Positions 55,703 to 64,000 of a stretch of DNA of 64,000 nucleotides are shown here, piece by piece. The position numbers and the translations under genes were made by a program. The stretch covers positions 62,001-126,000 of the forward strand of contig CAWGPY010000007.1 in NCBI GenBank assembly GCA_963824595.1, written 5' to 3'. Under the pieces are notes generated by a model. The model saw nothing but the letters and a program-made list of their open reading frames with translations. It did not search any database and was not told the DNA's origin. The DNA is from Cybelea sp963824595. GTDB lineage: Bacteria; Vulcanimicrobiota; Vulcanimicrobiia; Vulcanimicrobiales; Vulcanimicrobiaceae. The stretch's first letter is position 1; the number at the start of each line of letters is the position of its first letter.

Positions 55703-56893
55703 GCGCCGGCGGTCCCGTGGATCTGCTGGACGGCTTCGATCACGTCGAGACGGCGGCCGACTTTTACGAACGGCTGAAAGCCGGGCGTCCGCTGCGCGTG
55801 AAGCTGGGGATCGATCCGACGAGCCCCGACTTGCATCTCGGCTTCATGGTCGTGCTGCACCAGCTGCAGCGTTTTGCCGAGGCCGGACATCGCGTGACGC
55901 TGATCATCGGCGACTTCACGGCGCGCATCGGCGACCCGAGCGGTCGCAACGTGACGCGTCCGCAGCTCTCGCCCGAGGAGATCGAGGCGAACATGAGCGC
56001 GTACCGCCAGCCAGGCCGGCAAGGTGCTCGACCTGGAGCGTATCGAGGTGCGCTACAACTCCGAGTGGCTCGACGCGCTGAGCTTGTCCGATCTCGTGAA
56101 GCTGCTCGCGAAGACGACCGTCGCGCAGATGCTGGAGCGCAACGACTTCCACGACCGCTATCAGTCGGGCGTGCCGATCTCGCTGCACGAGTTCCTCTAC
56201 CCGGTGGCGCAGGCGTACGACTCCGTCGCCATCGAGGCCGACGTCGAGCTCGGCGGCACGGATCAGCTCTTCAACTTGCTCTTGGGACGGCAGTTCCAGC
56301 GCGAGTTCGGCCAGCTGCCGCAGATCTGCGCCACGGTGCCGCTGCTGGTGGGGCTCGACGGACAGAAGAAGATGAGCAAGTCGTTCGGCAACTACGTGGG
56401 GGTCGCCGAGCCGCCGAACGATCAGTTCGGGAAGCTGATGAAGATCTCCGACGACCTATTGCCCACGTATGCGCGGCTCGCCGCGTTCCGCTCGGCGGCG
56501 GAGTGCGAGCAGTTCGCGGCCGATCTGAGCGCCGGACGCGCGAATCCGATGGAGGAGAAGAAGCGCCTCGCGCACGACGTGGTCGCGCGCTATCACGGCG
56601 CCGCGGCGGCTGCGGCGGCGCGCGATTACTTCGAGCGCACGGTGCAGCGCAAGGAGATTCCGGCCGAGCTCGACGAGATCGAGCTGGGCGATGCGAAACG
56701 CGTGGTCGAGGTGCTGATGAAGGCCGGCTTCGCCGAGAGCAAGCGCGCCGCCGAACGGCTGATCTCGGGCAACGCGGTGAAGGTTGACGGCGAAGTGGTG
56801 CGCGACGCCAACGCACCGTGGAGCTTCACGGCCCCGGCAGTGCTCTCGGTGGGCTCCCGCAAGTTCGTACGCGTGATTCCATCCTCCCCCTAG
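55699..56893 (+). pseudogene. tyrS: Tyrosyl-tRNA synthetase, interrupted by a single-base frameshift
   Basis: GTG 55699 overlaps the mutS2 stop. The first frame gives the HIGH-region (PTSPDLHLGF) and GDFTARIGDPSGR, then runs to QLSPEEIEANMSAYRQ. At 56011 one extra C shifts the frame; reading from 56012 restores QAGKVLDLERIEVRYNSEW and continues through GGTDQLFN, KKMSKSFGN and a C-terminal S4 domain to 56893. Removing that base yields a full 397-residue TyrS. All motifs are intact, so this is either a sequence error or a very recent mutation; tyrS is essential unless a second copy exists elsewhere. Confidence 0.88.
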
Positions 56894-57775
56894 CTACAAA
56901 CGTTTCGCAAGCTCGTGGATTTGCTCGGTGGTGAACTCGTAGCGAGTCTTGCAGTATTCGCACGTGGCTTCGGTGACGTCGCGTTCCTGCGTGAGCTGCA
57001 GCAGCTCGTCGGCGCCCATGCCGAGCAGCACGGCTTCGACCTTGGCGCGCGTGCAGCGGCAGGCGAACCCGACGACCGTCGTGTGTTCGGCGCGCAGCTC
57101 GAGGTCGCCGGCGATCTCGCGAAGCAGCGCGGAGGCGTCGGCGCCTTGCGCGACCAGCTGCGTCACCGGCGGCATCTTCGCGGCGCGTTCTTCGAGCGCG
57201 CGTAGCGCGCCCTCGTCGGCGCCGGGCAGCGTGCGCACCATCAGGCCGCCGGAAGCCACGACGCCGCACGGATTCGCCAGCACGCCCAGCGCGACGACGC
57301 TGGGAATCTGCTCCGACTGCGCCAGATACACGGCGAGGTCTTCCGCGATCTCGCCGGAGTGCAGCGGCACCACGCCGACGTAGGGCTGTCCGATGTCGCT
57401 CGACCGCGTGACCTGCAGCGAGCCCGACCCGACCGCGCCCCCCACGTCGAACTTGCCGCGCGCGTCCACCGGCAGCTCCACGCTGCCGTTGGCGGCGTAT
57501 CCGCGCGCTCCGATCGTGCGCGCGTCGAGGAACCACGCCTCCGCGGCCAGCGTTCCCAGCGGACCGTTGCCGGCGATCTGCAGCGAGACGCGCTCGTTGC
57601 CTTTCAGGCCGGCGGCGAAGAGGGCAGCGCCGGTCGTCAGCCGCCCGACGGCGGCGGTCGCGGTTGGCCACAGATCGTGGCGGTGGCGAATCTCCGCCAC
57701 GAGATCGGTAGTGATCGCGGCGACGAGCGCGATTCCGGCTTCGAGGTTCGATGCGGCTACGAGCGAGTCGGGCAT
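56894..57775 (-). CDS. hslO: Hsp33 redox-regulated chaperone
   Basis: The 293-residue protein has the Hsp33 body (ATAAVGRLTTGAALFAAGLK, GPLGTLAAEAWF) and the zinc-binding switch: Cys239 and Cys241 (CRC) with Cys272 and Cys275 (CEYC). Oxidation forms disulfides and turns on holdase activity. It is encoded opposite to tyrS and abuts its stop directly, convergent, and is divergent from aroQ. Confidence 0.93.
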   Translation of the reverse strand: MPDSLVAASNLEAGIALVAAITTDLVAEIRHRHDLWPTATAAVGRLTTGAALFAAGLKGNERVSLQIAGNGPLGTLAAEAWFLDARTIGARGYAANGSVELPVDARGKFDVGGAVGSGSLQVTRSSDIGQPYVGVVPLHSGEIAEDLAVYLAQSEQIPSVVALGVLANPCGVVASGGLMVRTLPGADEGALRALEERAAKMPPVTQLVAQGADASALLREIAGDLELRAEHTTVVGFACRCTRAKVEAVLLGMGADELLQLTQERDVTEATCEYCKTRYEFTTEQIHELAKRL

Positions 57776-57828
57776 GAGCGCCTCGTAATTCGAAGGCCCG
57801 CGCTTTTCCTTCCAAGAAACGGTGGGCG

Positions 57829-58260
57829 ATGCGCGTTTTGGTCGTGCACGGACCGAACCTCAACTTGCTTGGCGAGCGCGAGCCCAACGTCTATGGAACG
57901 CAGACGCTGGCTCAGATCGACGAGGCGATCGGCGCCGCGGCGAAGGCCCTCGGGCTCGACGTCCGCTGCGAGCAGTACAGCGGCGAGGGCGCCATCATTG
58001 ACGCGCTGCACGAGGCCCGCAAATCCTGCTCCGGCGTGGTGATCAATCCGGGAGCGTACGCGCACTACTCCTATGCGATCGCCGACGCCATCGCCGCAAT
58101 CGGCATTCCGGTCATCGAGGTGCATTTGTCCAACGTCGCGGCGCGCGAGCCGTTTCGCCGCAAGAGCGTCACCGCCGCGGCGTGTCGCGGCGTCGTGAGC
58201 GGCCTGGGCGTTTCGGGATATCTGCTGGCGCTGCGAAGGCTGGCGGAGATGCTGGCGTAG
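57829..58260 (+). CDS. aroQ: Type II 3-dehydroquinate dehydratase
   Basis: The 143-residue enzyme has the dodecameric type II signatures: HGPNLNLLGEREP (7-19), catalytic Tyr22, VINPGAYAHYSYAIADA with the active histidine, and IEVHLSN. It dehydrates 3-dehydroquinate in the shikimate pathway, upstream of AroE, also in this window. It is divergent from hslO, with 53 bases between. Confidence 0.95.
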   Translation: MRVLVVHGPNLNLLGEREPNVYGTQTLAQIDEAIGAAAKALGLDVRCEQYSGEGAIIDALHEARKSCSGVVINPGAYAHYSYAIADAIAAIGIPVIEVHLSNVAAREPFRRKSVTAAACRGVVSGLGVSGYLLALRRLAEMLA

Positions 58261-58315
58261 GCGATGCGCCTGAAGGAAGGGCCGTGCGGTCTGCGTATAT
58301 CCTAGCCACCCGCTG

Positions 58316-58390
58316 CGGGCTGTAGCGAAGCTTGGTTATCGCGCTAGTCTGGGGGACTAGAGATCGCTGGTTCGAATCCAGTCAGCCCGA
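58316..58390 (+). tRNA. tRNA-Pro (anticodon GGG)
   Basis: The gene reads CGGGCTGTAGCGAAGCTTGG and folds with acceptor CGGGCTG/CAGCCCG, anticodon stem CTAGT/ACTAG and loop CTGGGGG holding anticodon GGG, and T loop GGTTCGAATCC. Discriminator is A; CCA is not encoded. The spacer from aroQ (58261-58315) contains TATATCCT near the tRNA and may hold a promoter. Confidence 0.95.
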
Positions 58391-58410
58391 AATTTCCTTT
58401 GATCGGCAGC

Positions 58411-58689
58411 ATGTCCGACGATAGCGACTTCGGCCGCCGCAACCCTAACGCACCGCCGGAACTCGAGAAGTTCGCTTTTCTGATCGGGCGATTTCGCTGC
58501 AATGCGAAACTCACGCAGGACGGCGAGCATTGGCATACGTTCGAGGCCACGTGGACCGGCCGGTACATCCTCGACGGCTACGCCATCGCCGACGAATATC
58601 GGATGACCGACCCGTCGGGGAAGACGGTCGTGTTGGGTATGAACTTGCGCGCCTACGACGCGCGAGATTACGCCTTGAAGGCGAAGTAG
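58411..58689 (+). CDS. Truncated DUF1579-like protein
   Basis: ATG 58411 gives 92 residues. PPELEKFAFLIGRFRCNAKL, WHTFEATWTGRYILDGYAIADEYRM and LGMNLRAYDAR are the N-terminal half of DUF1579-like lipocalin-fold proteins, which are usually about 150-170 residues. It stops shortly after YDAR, and its last residues (YALKAK) are read antisense to the end of the convergent DUF486 gene. This looks like a 3'-truncated gene. A TTG at 58399 is an alternative start. Confidence 0.6.
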   Translation: MSDDSDFGRRNPNAPPELEKFAFLIGRFRCNAKLTQDGEHWHTFEATWTGRYILDGYAIADEYRMTDPSGKTVVLGMNLRAYDARDYALKAK

Positions 58690-59024
58690 ACCGCGCCCAC
58701 GATCAGCACGTAGCTCACGGCGTAGTTCCACTTGAGGGACTGCCCGAAGACGAAGAGCGCGAACAGCGTGAAGACGACCAGCGTGATCACTTCCTGCACG
58801 ATCTTGAGCTGCATCAGCGTCAGCGCGCCATAACCGATGCGGTTGGCCGGCACCTGAAAGCAGTACTCCAGCAGTGCGATGGCCCAGCTGACGACGATCG
58901 CCAGGATCAGCGGACTCTTGGTGTTTTTCAAGTGGCCGTACCAGGCGATCGTCATGAAGAGGTTCGAGAACGTCAACAGCACGACGGTCGTGGCGATGGG
59001 GAAGCGAGCGATAAGCTGAGCCAT
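58668..59024 (-). CDS. DUF486 small multidrug-resistance-like membrane protein
   Basis: ATG 59024 gives 118 residues with four transmembrane helices and the DUF486 motifs FMTIAWYGHLK, ALLEYCFQVPANRIGYG and LMQLKIVQEVITLVVF, ending YFAFKA. The family belongs to the DMT transporter group; substrates are unknown. It overlaps the convergent truncated gene by 22 bases and is divergent from the small gene at 59097. Confidence 0.92.
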   Translation of the reverse strand: MAQLIARFPIATTVVLLTFSNLFMTIAWYGHLKNTKSPLILAIVVSWAIALLEYCFQVPANRIGYGALTLMQLKIVQEVITLVVFTLFALFVFGQSLKWNYAVSYVLIVGAVYFAFKA

Positions 59025-59096
59025 GCGGCGATTCTTCCCCAAAGCGGCCGAGCCTATTCGGCACGATTCGGCGGCACCGTCCGCGAAGGAGATACG

Positions 59097-59372
59097 ATGA
59101 AAATCGGCACGCTGGAGATGAAGATCGCGCGGGTGGAAGGCTTTCAGGTCCGCATCCGCACCGAAGACGGCCGCGACATCCGCTCCGACCGCGAGGGGAT
59201 GCCGCCGTGGCCCTACGAGAAGGGCGCGCGCGATCGCTGGTCGGTGGCGCACTGGAAGCAAGAACGCTTCATCAGCCTCTATCCGGGGTTCGGCGTGGAC
59301 GTGCTCGACGCCGACGGCGAGTTCGCCGACGGGAGGACGCTGCTCGAGACCGTGCGCGAAAGCTACGATTGA
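59097..59372 (+). CDS. Conserved-looking small protein of unknown function
   Basis: The ATG at 59097 has a perfect AAGGAG 5 bases before it. The 91-residue product (MKIGTLEMKIARVEGFQVRI, then SDREGMPPWPYEKGARD and WKQERFISLYPGFGVDVLD) is acidic to neutral and rich in beta-type sequence, with no signal or membrane segment. No known family was recognised. It is followed by about 90 bases leading to the phosphoesterase array. Confidence 0.7.
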   Translation: MKIGTLEMKIARVEGFQVRIRTEDGRDIRSDREGMPPWPYEKGARDRWSVAHWKQERFISLYPGFGVDVLDADGEFADGRTLLETVRESYD

Positions 59373-59462
59373 CCGTTCGAACGTAAAGAAAATCACCTTT
59401 TAGCTGAAGGAAAGAAAGCAGGCTTTCGGCCAAGTAGGCGCTGCTAGACGGGAGGTTTGTCC

Positions 59463-60935
59463 TTGCAGTATCGGGCAGCCGGGCTGCTGTTTTTTCTGCT
59501 GATCGCCTGCGGCGGCATCGTCGCGTGCGGCGGCGGGGGCTCGCAGGGCTCCGCGCTGCCCCCCACGGGCGACGCCCCGGGCGCTAAGAACAAGACGCCG
59601 GTTTCGCACGTCGTCGTGATCGTGCAAGAGAATCGCAGCTTCGATAACCTGTTTGCTACGTTCCCCGGCGCAAGCGGCACGTTAGTAGGAGCGGCGATGC
59701 CCATGAGCTCCGACGTGCAGTCCTACTGCTCGGCGAACGGCCAGCCCGTGATCACGGCGCCCACCACGGTGCCGCTGACGAAGGTGGGCCTGGCCGGCAA
59801 GGGATTCCCGAACGACTGGAACTGGAACTCGGATCTGGCGCACAACTACCCGGCCGGCTACCTGACCGACTGCGACTCCGCTTCGACGCAGCCGAACTCG
59901 TCGAACCCGTGCGCGATGGACGGGTACGACAACTCGCACAACGGTCCCGACGGCGAAGGCCATCCCACGTGCACGTACACGTACCAGTACGTTGACCCGG
60001 CCGACATTCAGCCCTACTGGGACATGGCATCGCAGTATGTCTTGGCCGACAACACGTTCGAAACGCAGGGCAGCGAGAGTTTCACCGCCCATCAAGACCT
60101 CATCGCCGGAGGCACCGCGATCGACGGTCAAGACAGCGTCATTGACGATCCCAGCTACTGGCCCTGGGGCTGCGACGCACCCACCGGGGTCACCACGTCG
60201 CTGATCACGATCTACGGCCAATACGAGCACGGCAAGGGCCCGTACCCCTGCTTCACCTACGAGACGATTCGCGACTTACTCGACGCGAAGAAGATCTCGT
60301 GGAAGTACTACTCGGTGAAGGTCAATGGCGGCTCCGCCGGCATTTGGAATGCATTCGATGCGATCTCCGCCGTGCGCTACAGCAAGGAGTGGGGAACGAA
60401 GGTCACGAGCAGCGACACCCAGATCTTCACCGACATCAAGAAGGGTCATCTCCCCGCGGTCTCGTGGGTGACGCCCGACGGCCAGAACTCCGATCATCCC
60501 GGCGAGGCGTGCAAGTGCGACAAAGGGCCCTCGTGGGTGGCATCCATCGTGAACGCCGTCGGCCAGAGCAAGTATTGGAAGAGCAGCGCGATCGTCGTCA
60601 TCTGGGACGACGCCGGCGGCTTCTACGACCACGTGCAGCCGCCGTTCTACGACAACCAGGGCGGCCTGGGCTTCCGCCTTCCAATGATCGTCATCTCGCC
60701 CTACGTCACCGCGCACGTGGAGCACACGCAATACGAGACGACGAGCATCTTGAAGTTCATCGAGACCAACTGGGGCCTGAAGAACCTCGGCCAAGAGGAT
60801 AAGCGCGCCACCAGCATCGGCACGGCGTTCAACTTCACCCAGACCCCGCGGCCGTTCCAGGTGATCGGGTCAAAATATTCCCGGTCCTACTTCCTGCATC
60901 AGAAGCCGTCGAACATACCGCCGGACCGGGACTAG
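59463..60935 (+). CDS. Phosphoesterase-family lipoprotein, array copy 1
   Basis: TTG 59463 lies 7 bases after GGAGG and is preferred over TTG 59457. The 490-residue protein has lipobox IVAC followed by glycines. The motifs are HVVVIVQENRSFDNLFATFPGA, MDGYDNSHNG, IQPYWDMASQYVLADNTF, ETQGSESFTAHQDLIAGG, NSDHPGE and WDDAGGFYDHVQPPF, where the usual Trp of DDWGG is Ala. It ends YFLHQKPSNIPPDRD. It should hydrolyse phosphate esters outside the cytoplasm. It leads a same-strand array with spacers of 13 and 12 bases, probably one transcript. Confidence 0.9.
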   Translation: MQYRAAGLLFFLLIACGGIVACGGGGSQGSALPPTGDAPGAKNKTPVSHVVVIVQENRSFDNLFATFPGASGTLVGAAMPMSSDVQSYCSANGQPVITAPTTVPLTKVGLAGKGFPNDWNWNSDLAHNYPAGYLTDCDSASTQPNSSNPCAMDGYDNSHNGPDGEGHPTCTYTYQYVDPADIQPYWDMASQYVLADNTFETQGSESFTAHQDLIAGGTAIDGQDSVIDDPSYWPWGCDAPTGVTTSLITIYGQYEHGKGPYPCFTYETIRDLLDAKKISWKYYSVKVNGGSAGIWNAFDAISAVRYSKEWGTKVTSSDTQIFTDIKKGHLPAVSWVTPDGQNSDHPGEACKCDKGPSWVASIVNAVGQSKYWKSSAIVVIWDDAGGFYDHVQPPFYDNQGGLGFRLPMIVISPYVTAHVEHTQYETTSILKFIETNWGLKNLGQEDKRATSIGTAFNFTQTPRPFQVIGSKYSRSYFLHQKPSNIPPDRD

Positions 60936-60948
60936 GCGCGCGACGGCC

Positions 60949-62454
60949 GTGAAGCAGCGACGCCGCAAACTCCCCATCGCAGGCGCCTTCGTCGCGTTGG
61001 CCGCGGCAGCCGGAATCGCGGCGTGCGGCGGCCGGGCGCCGGCGGGAGGTCCGCTGCCCCCCGGCGTGCCGCTCGAGCGGGCCGGCAAGAGCAAGATCGA
61101 GCACGTCGTGATCGTGATCCAGGAGAACCGCAGCTTCGACAACTTCTTCGCGACGTTTCCCGGCGCCGACGGCACGAAGACGGGCCAGGCCGCCGCGATG
61201 CCGCAATCGGAACAGCAGTATTGCCGCGACAACGGCATGCCCGCGATCGCCAAGCCGACCTCCGTGCCGCTCGCCGAGACGGATCTGATCGGCTCGGGCT
61301 TCGGCAAGAACGGCAAGTTCGGCGAGGATACCGACCTCGACCACATCTACAGCGGCTTCAAGAAGCATTACGACCGGGGCAACATGGACGGGTTCGACCT
61401 GACCGGCACGAGCGCGAACGGCACGGGTTTTCCGGCCTGCACTTACGCCTATCAGTACGTCAACCCGGCCGACATCGCGCCGTACTGGGACATCGCGAAG
61501 CAGTACGTGCTGGCCGATCACCTGTTTCAGACTCAGGGCAGCGGCAGCTTCACCGCCCATCAGGACCTGATCGCCGGCGGCACGCAGATCGCCGAGAACG
61601 AAGCGCTGATCGACAACCCGACCTACTTCCCGTGGGGCTGCGACGCCAACAAATCCGTGCGCACCGCCATGATCAAGCGCGACGGCCAGGTCTACCGCTA
61701 CGGCGGTCCGTTCCCGTGTCTCGAGTATTCGACGCTGCGCGATCTGCTCGACGCCGCCGGCGTGTCGTGGAAGTTCTACGCGATGCCGGTGAAAAAGGAG
61801 AGCGACTGCACGCACGGCGACACCGCCGGTATCTGGAGCGCGTTCGACGCGATCAAGGCCGTGCGCTACAGCCCCGAGTGGCATACCAACGTGACGCGCG
61901 GCAACACCGTGTTCTTCGGCGACGTGAAGCAGAACCGGTTGCCCGCGGTTTCGTGGATCACGCCCGACGCGCTCAACTCCGACCATCCGGCCGAGTACCG
62001 GCATGCGCGCTGCGGCAACGGCGGGCCGCCGGCCGACACCGGTCCGTCGTGGGTCGCCTCGATCGTCAACGCGATCGGCGAGAGCCCGTCCTGGAAGAAC
62101 ACGGCGGTCGTGATCCTGTGGGACGACTGGGGCGGATTCTACGACCACGTGCCGCCGCCGGCGCCCCGCGGGTGGCAGGGCGGCCCCGGCTTTCGGGTGC
62201 CGATGCTGATCGTCTCGCCCTACGTCAAGGCGCACGTCGAGCACACGGTCTATCAGTTCGGCAGCGTCCTTCGGTTCGTCGAGGACAACTGGAACCTGGG
62301 TTCGCTCGGCAAGAACGACGCCCACTCCGCCAGCATCGGCAACGCATTCGACTTCGGCATGCCGCCCCGCAAGTTCCGCCACATCGGCTCGAAGTATTCG
62401 CAGGCGTATTTCCTGAAACAGAAGCCCTCGGGCCTCGCCCCGGACAGCGAATAG
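60949..62454 (+). CDS. Phosphoesterase-family lipoprotein, array copy 2
   Basis: GTG 60949 gives 501 residues with lipobox GIAAC. Motifs match copy 1: HVVIVIQENRSFDNFFATFPGA, NMDGFDLTG, IAPYWDIAKQYVLADHLF, QTQGSGSFTAHQDLIAGG and LWDDWGGFYDHVPPP, ending YFLKQKPSGLAPDSE. It carries several additional cysteines (for example HARCGNG), possibly disulfides. The gene starts 13 bases after copy 1, so translation is probably coupled within the array. Confidence 0.92.
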   Translation: MKQRRRKLPIAGAFVALAAAAGIAACGGRAPAGGPLPPGVPLERAGKSKIEHVVIVIQENRSFDNFFATFPGADGTKTGQAAAMPQSEQQYCRDNGMPAIAKPTSVPLAETDLIGSGFGKNGKFGEDTDLDHIYSGFKKHYDRGNMDGFDLTGTSANGTGFPACTYAYQYVNPADIAPYWDIAKQYVLADHLFQTQGSGSFTAHQDLIAGGTQIAENEALIDNPTYFPWGCDANKSVRTAMIKRDGQVYRYGGPFPCLEYSTLRDLLDAAGVSWKFYAMPVKKESDCTHGDTAGIWSAFDAIKAVRYSPEWHTNVTRGNTVFFGDVKQNRLPAVSWITPDALNSDHPAEYRHARCGNGGPPADTGPSWVASIVNAIGESPSWKNTAVVILWDDWGGFYDHVPPPAPRGWQGGPGFRVPMLIVSPYVKAHVEHTVYQFGSVLRFVEDNWNLGSLGKNDAHSASIGNAFDFGMPPRKFRHIGSKYSQAYFLKQKPSGLAPDSE

Positions 62455-62466
62455 GATGGAACGGAG

Positions 62467-63954
62467 ATGAAGATTCGAGCGTTACTTCTTTGGATGTCTG
62501 CAATCGCGGCCGCCCTTAGCTCGAGCGCGTGCGGCGGCGGCGGCACGTCGCCGATGCCGGGCATGGGGGCGTTCGGGCGCCACGGAACGAGCGGCTCGCC
62601 CATCAAGCACGTGATCCTCATCGTGCAGGAGAACCGCAGCTTCAACGATCTGTTCGCCACATTTCCCAAGGCCGCCGGTGCGACGAAGGGCAAAGAGCGG
62701 GTAAAGCAGGGCAGCAAGTACGTTGACAAGACGGTAAAACTTACGCCGACGACCCTGTTGATGAAGCACGACATCGCGCACTGTTACTCGTCGTTCGAAG
62801 CCGCCTACGACAACGGCAAGATGGACGGTTTCAACCAAGAGTCCCGCGACACGTGCGGCTCGGCCGTCCACGCCGCGCTCATCCCGTACCACTACGTGCA
62901 GAAATCCGACATCCAGCCGTATTGGGACATGGCCGAGCAGTGGGTGCTGGCGGATCACATGTTTCAGACGCAAGGCAGCGGCAGCTTCACGGCGCACCAG
63001 GATCTGATCCGCGGCGGCACGTGCATCCAATCGTGCGCGTCGTCGTCGGGCATCGAAAGCCTGGTGGACAATCCCACGTATTGGCCTTGGGGCTGCGACG
63101 CCGCCAAGACCGTGTGGGCGCACGTGATCGACGGCGGCGGTCACATATCGGAAGGACCGTTCCCCTGTTCGAACGACTTCCCGAACTACGGGTCGGGCGG
63201 CTACGAGACGCTGGCCGACCGGCTCGACGGCGCCGGCGTTCAGTGGAAGTATTACACCCCGTGTTTCAGCACCGACCCGAAAGTCCAGCCGGGCTGTTCG
63301 CCGAGCGATCATTGCACGGGCATGAAGCCCAGCTGCGACGGCAGCTTGCTCAACGCGTTCGACGTGATCTATCCGGTGCGCAACGGCCCCGAGTGGGGCA
63401 CGAACGTCTCGTGGCCGGAGACGAATATCTTCAGCGACATCAACGACGGCAAGCTTCCGGCGGTCTCGTGGGTCATTCCGGAAGACGACAGCAACGACCA
63501 TCCCGGCGAAACGGTGGACAACGGCCCGGCGTGGGCCGCGAGCGTCGTCAACGCGATCGGCGGAAGCTCGTATTGGAGCTCCAGCGCGATCGTCGTGCTC
63601 TGGGACGACTGGGGTGGGCTCTACGACGGCGTGAAGCCGCCGTTCCAAGACGACATGGGTGGGCTGGGCTTTCGCGTGCCGGCGATCGTCATATCGCCGT
63701 ATGCGATCGCCGGTCAGTCGAGCCAGGGCGGGCGCGTCGTCCACACGGCGTACGAGTTCGGCAGCGTGATCCGATACATCGAGGAGAACTGGGGCCTTCA
63801 ATCGCTCGGCACGACCGACGCACGGGCGACGTCAATCTCCAATATGTTCGACTACGGCCAGAGTCCGCGCGCCTTTACCGCCATTCCGTCGAAGCACGCG
63901 GCGCAATACTTCATCAACCGGCCGCACCCGCCGCAACGTGGCGACCCCGAATAG
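62467..63954 (+). CDS. Phosphoesterase-family lipoprotein, array copy 3
   Basis: ATG 62467, 12 bases after copy 2, gives 495 residues with lipobox SSAC. It has HVILIVQENRSFNDLFATFP, DNGKMDGFNQ, IQPYWDMAEQWVLADHMF, QTQGSGSFTAHQDLIRGG, NDHPGE and LWDDWGGLYDGVKPPF. A cysteine-rich insertion (around TPCFSTDPKVQPGCSPSDH) distinguishes it. The C-terminus reads YFINRPHPPQRGDPE. The next lipoprotein gene overlaps its end. Confidence 0.92.
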   Translation: MKIRALLLWMSAIAAALSSSACGGGGTSPMPGMGAFGRHGTSGSPIKHVILIVQENRSFNDLFATFPKAAGATKGKERVKQGSKYVDKTVKLTPTTLLMKHDIAHCYSSFEAAYDNGKMDGFNQESRDTCGSAVHAALIPYHYVQKSDIQPYWDMAEQWVLADHMFQTQGSGSFTAHQDLIRGGTCIQSCASSSGIESLVDNPTYWPWGCDAAKTVWAHVIDGGGHISEGPFPCSNDFPNYGSGGYETLADRLDGAGVQWKYYTPCFSTDPKVQPGCSPSDHCTGMKPSCDGSLLNAFDVIYPVRNGPEWGTNVSWPETNIFSDINDGKLPAVSWVIPEDDSNDHPGETVDNGPAWAASVVNAIGGSSYWSSSAIVVLWDDWGGLYDGVKPPFQDDMGGLGFRVPAIVISPYAIAGQSSQGGRVVHTAYEFGSVIRYIEENWGLQSLGTTDARATSISNMFDYGQSPRAFTAIPSKHAAQYFINRPHPPQRGDPE

Positions 63955-64000
63955 CACTCGTGCGGCGGCGCTGACGCTGGCTTTGGGCGCGTGCTCGACG
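63938..64000 (+). CDS. Start of a further lipoprotein gene (cut by the window edge)
   Basis: GTG 63938, 17 bases before the end of copy 3, opens a frame of 21 codons to the edge: ATPNSTRAAALTLALGACST, a short signal peptide with a lipobox (LGAC). By position it may be a fourth member of the phosphoesterase array, but only the export signal is visible. Confidence 0.45.
   Translation, partial: MATPNSTRAAALTLALGACST

Overview
The window is a high-GC bacterial chromosome segment with dense genes, very short spacers, many 4-bp ATGA/GTGA overlaps and frequent GTG and TTG starts. No insertion sequences, CRISPR arrays, rRNA genes or plasmid functions were seen. Many genes encode lipobox lipoproteins, beta-propeller proteins and phospholipase C/acid phosphatase-type phosphoesterases. 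From memory this mix recalls uncultured high-GC lineages such as Eremiobacterota/Vulcanimicrobiota (WPS-2), but that placement is a low-confidence guess and no marker in the window settles it.

Layout. 1-7.2 kb (mostly minus strand): the 5' part of a phosphoesterase gene, tRNA-Ile(GAT), two tandem paralogous beta-propeller lipoproteins with a shared upstream block, a GloVer-type repeat lipoprotein, an alpha/beta hydrolase, and a four-gene cassette of unknown function (two helical proteins sharing one C-terminal segment; a small protein and a lytic transglycosylase sharing another). 7.2-13.6 kb (plus): a compact housekeeping operon behind a near-consensus promoter: yceD/DUF177, rpmF, fabH, fabD, fabG, acpP, ffh, rpsP, khpA, rimM. 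It supplies fatty-acid initiation and elongation, signal recognition and ribosome assembly, but lacks plsX, fabF, rnc, smc, ftsY, trmD and rplS at their frequent positions. 13.6-22.7 kb: envelope and redox genes (CsgG/TolB-like exported protein, YihY, HIBADH-like dehydrogenase, DoxX, YibQ-like deacetylase, an SDR, exported MsrA, an S9 peptidase). 22.7-39.5 kb: a large Lhr-type helicase, two further phosphoesterases, an Asp-box propeller protein, a multicopper oxidase, DUF5671 and SdpI membrane proteins, an LppM-like lipoprotein and a probably frameshifted DUF4333-like gene.

39.5-45.5 kb: a class II (B12-dependent) ribonucleotide reductase gene, nrdJ, carrying two LAGLIDADG inteins, preceded by a tandem pair of NrdR-like boxes. 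45.8-58.3 kb (mostly plus): yqeG, aroE, an EreA/ChaN-like exported protein, tRNA-Ser(GGA), an RlmD-type rRNA methyltransferase, gatCAB, mutS2, a tyrS broken by one base, hslO and aroQ, then tRNA-Pro(GGG). 58.4-64 kb: a truncated DUF1579-like gene, a DUF486 membrane protein, and a tandem array of three phosphoesterase lipoproteins followed by the start of another lipoprotein gene at the right edge.

In total six phosphoesterase paralogs occur in 64 kb, five as lipoproteins and one with a plain signal peptide. The most unusual items are the four-gene cassette with two shared tails, the twice-interrupted nrdJ with probable NrdR control, the phosphoesterase expansion, and the two frameshifted genes.
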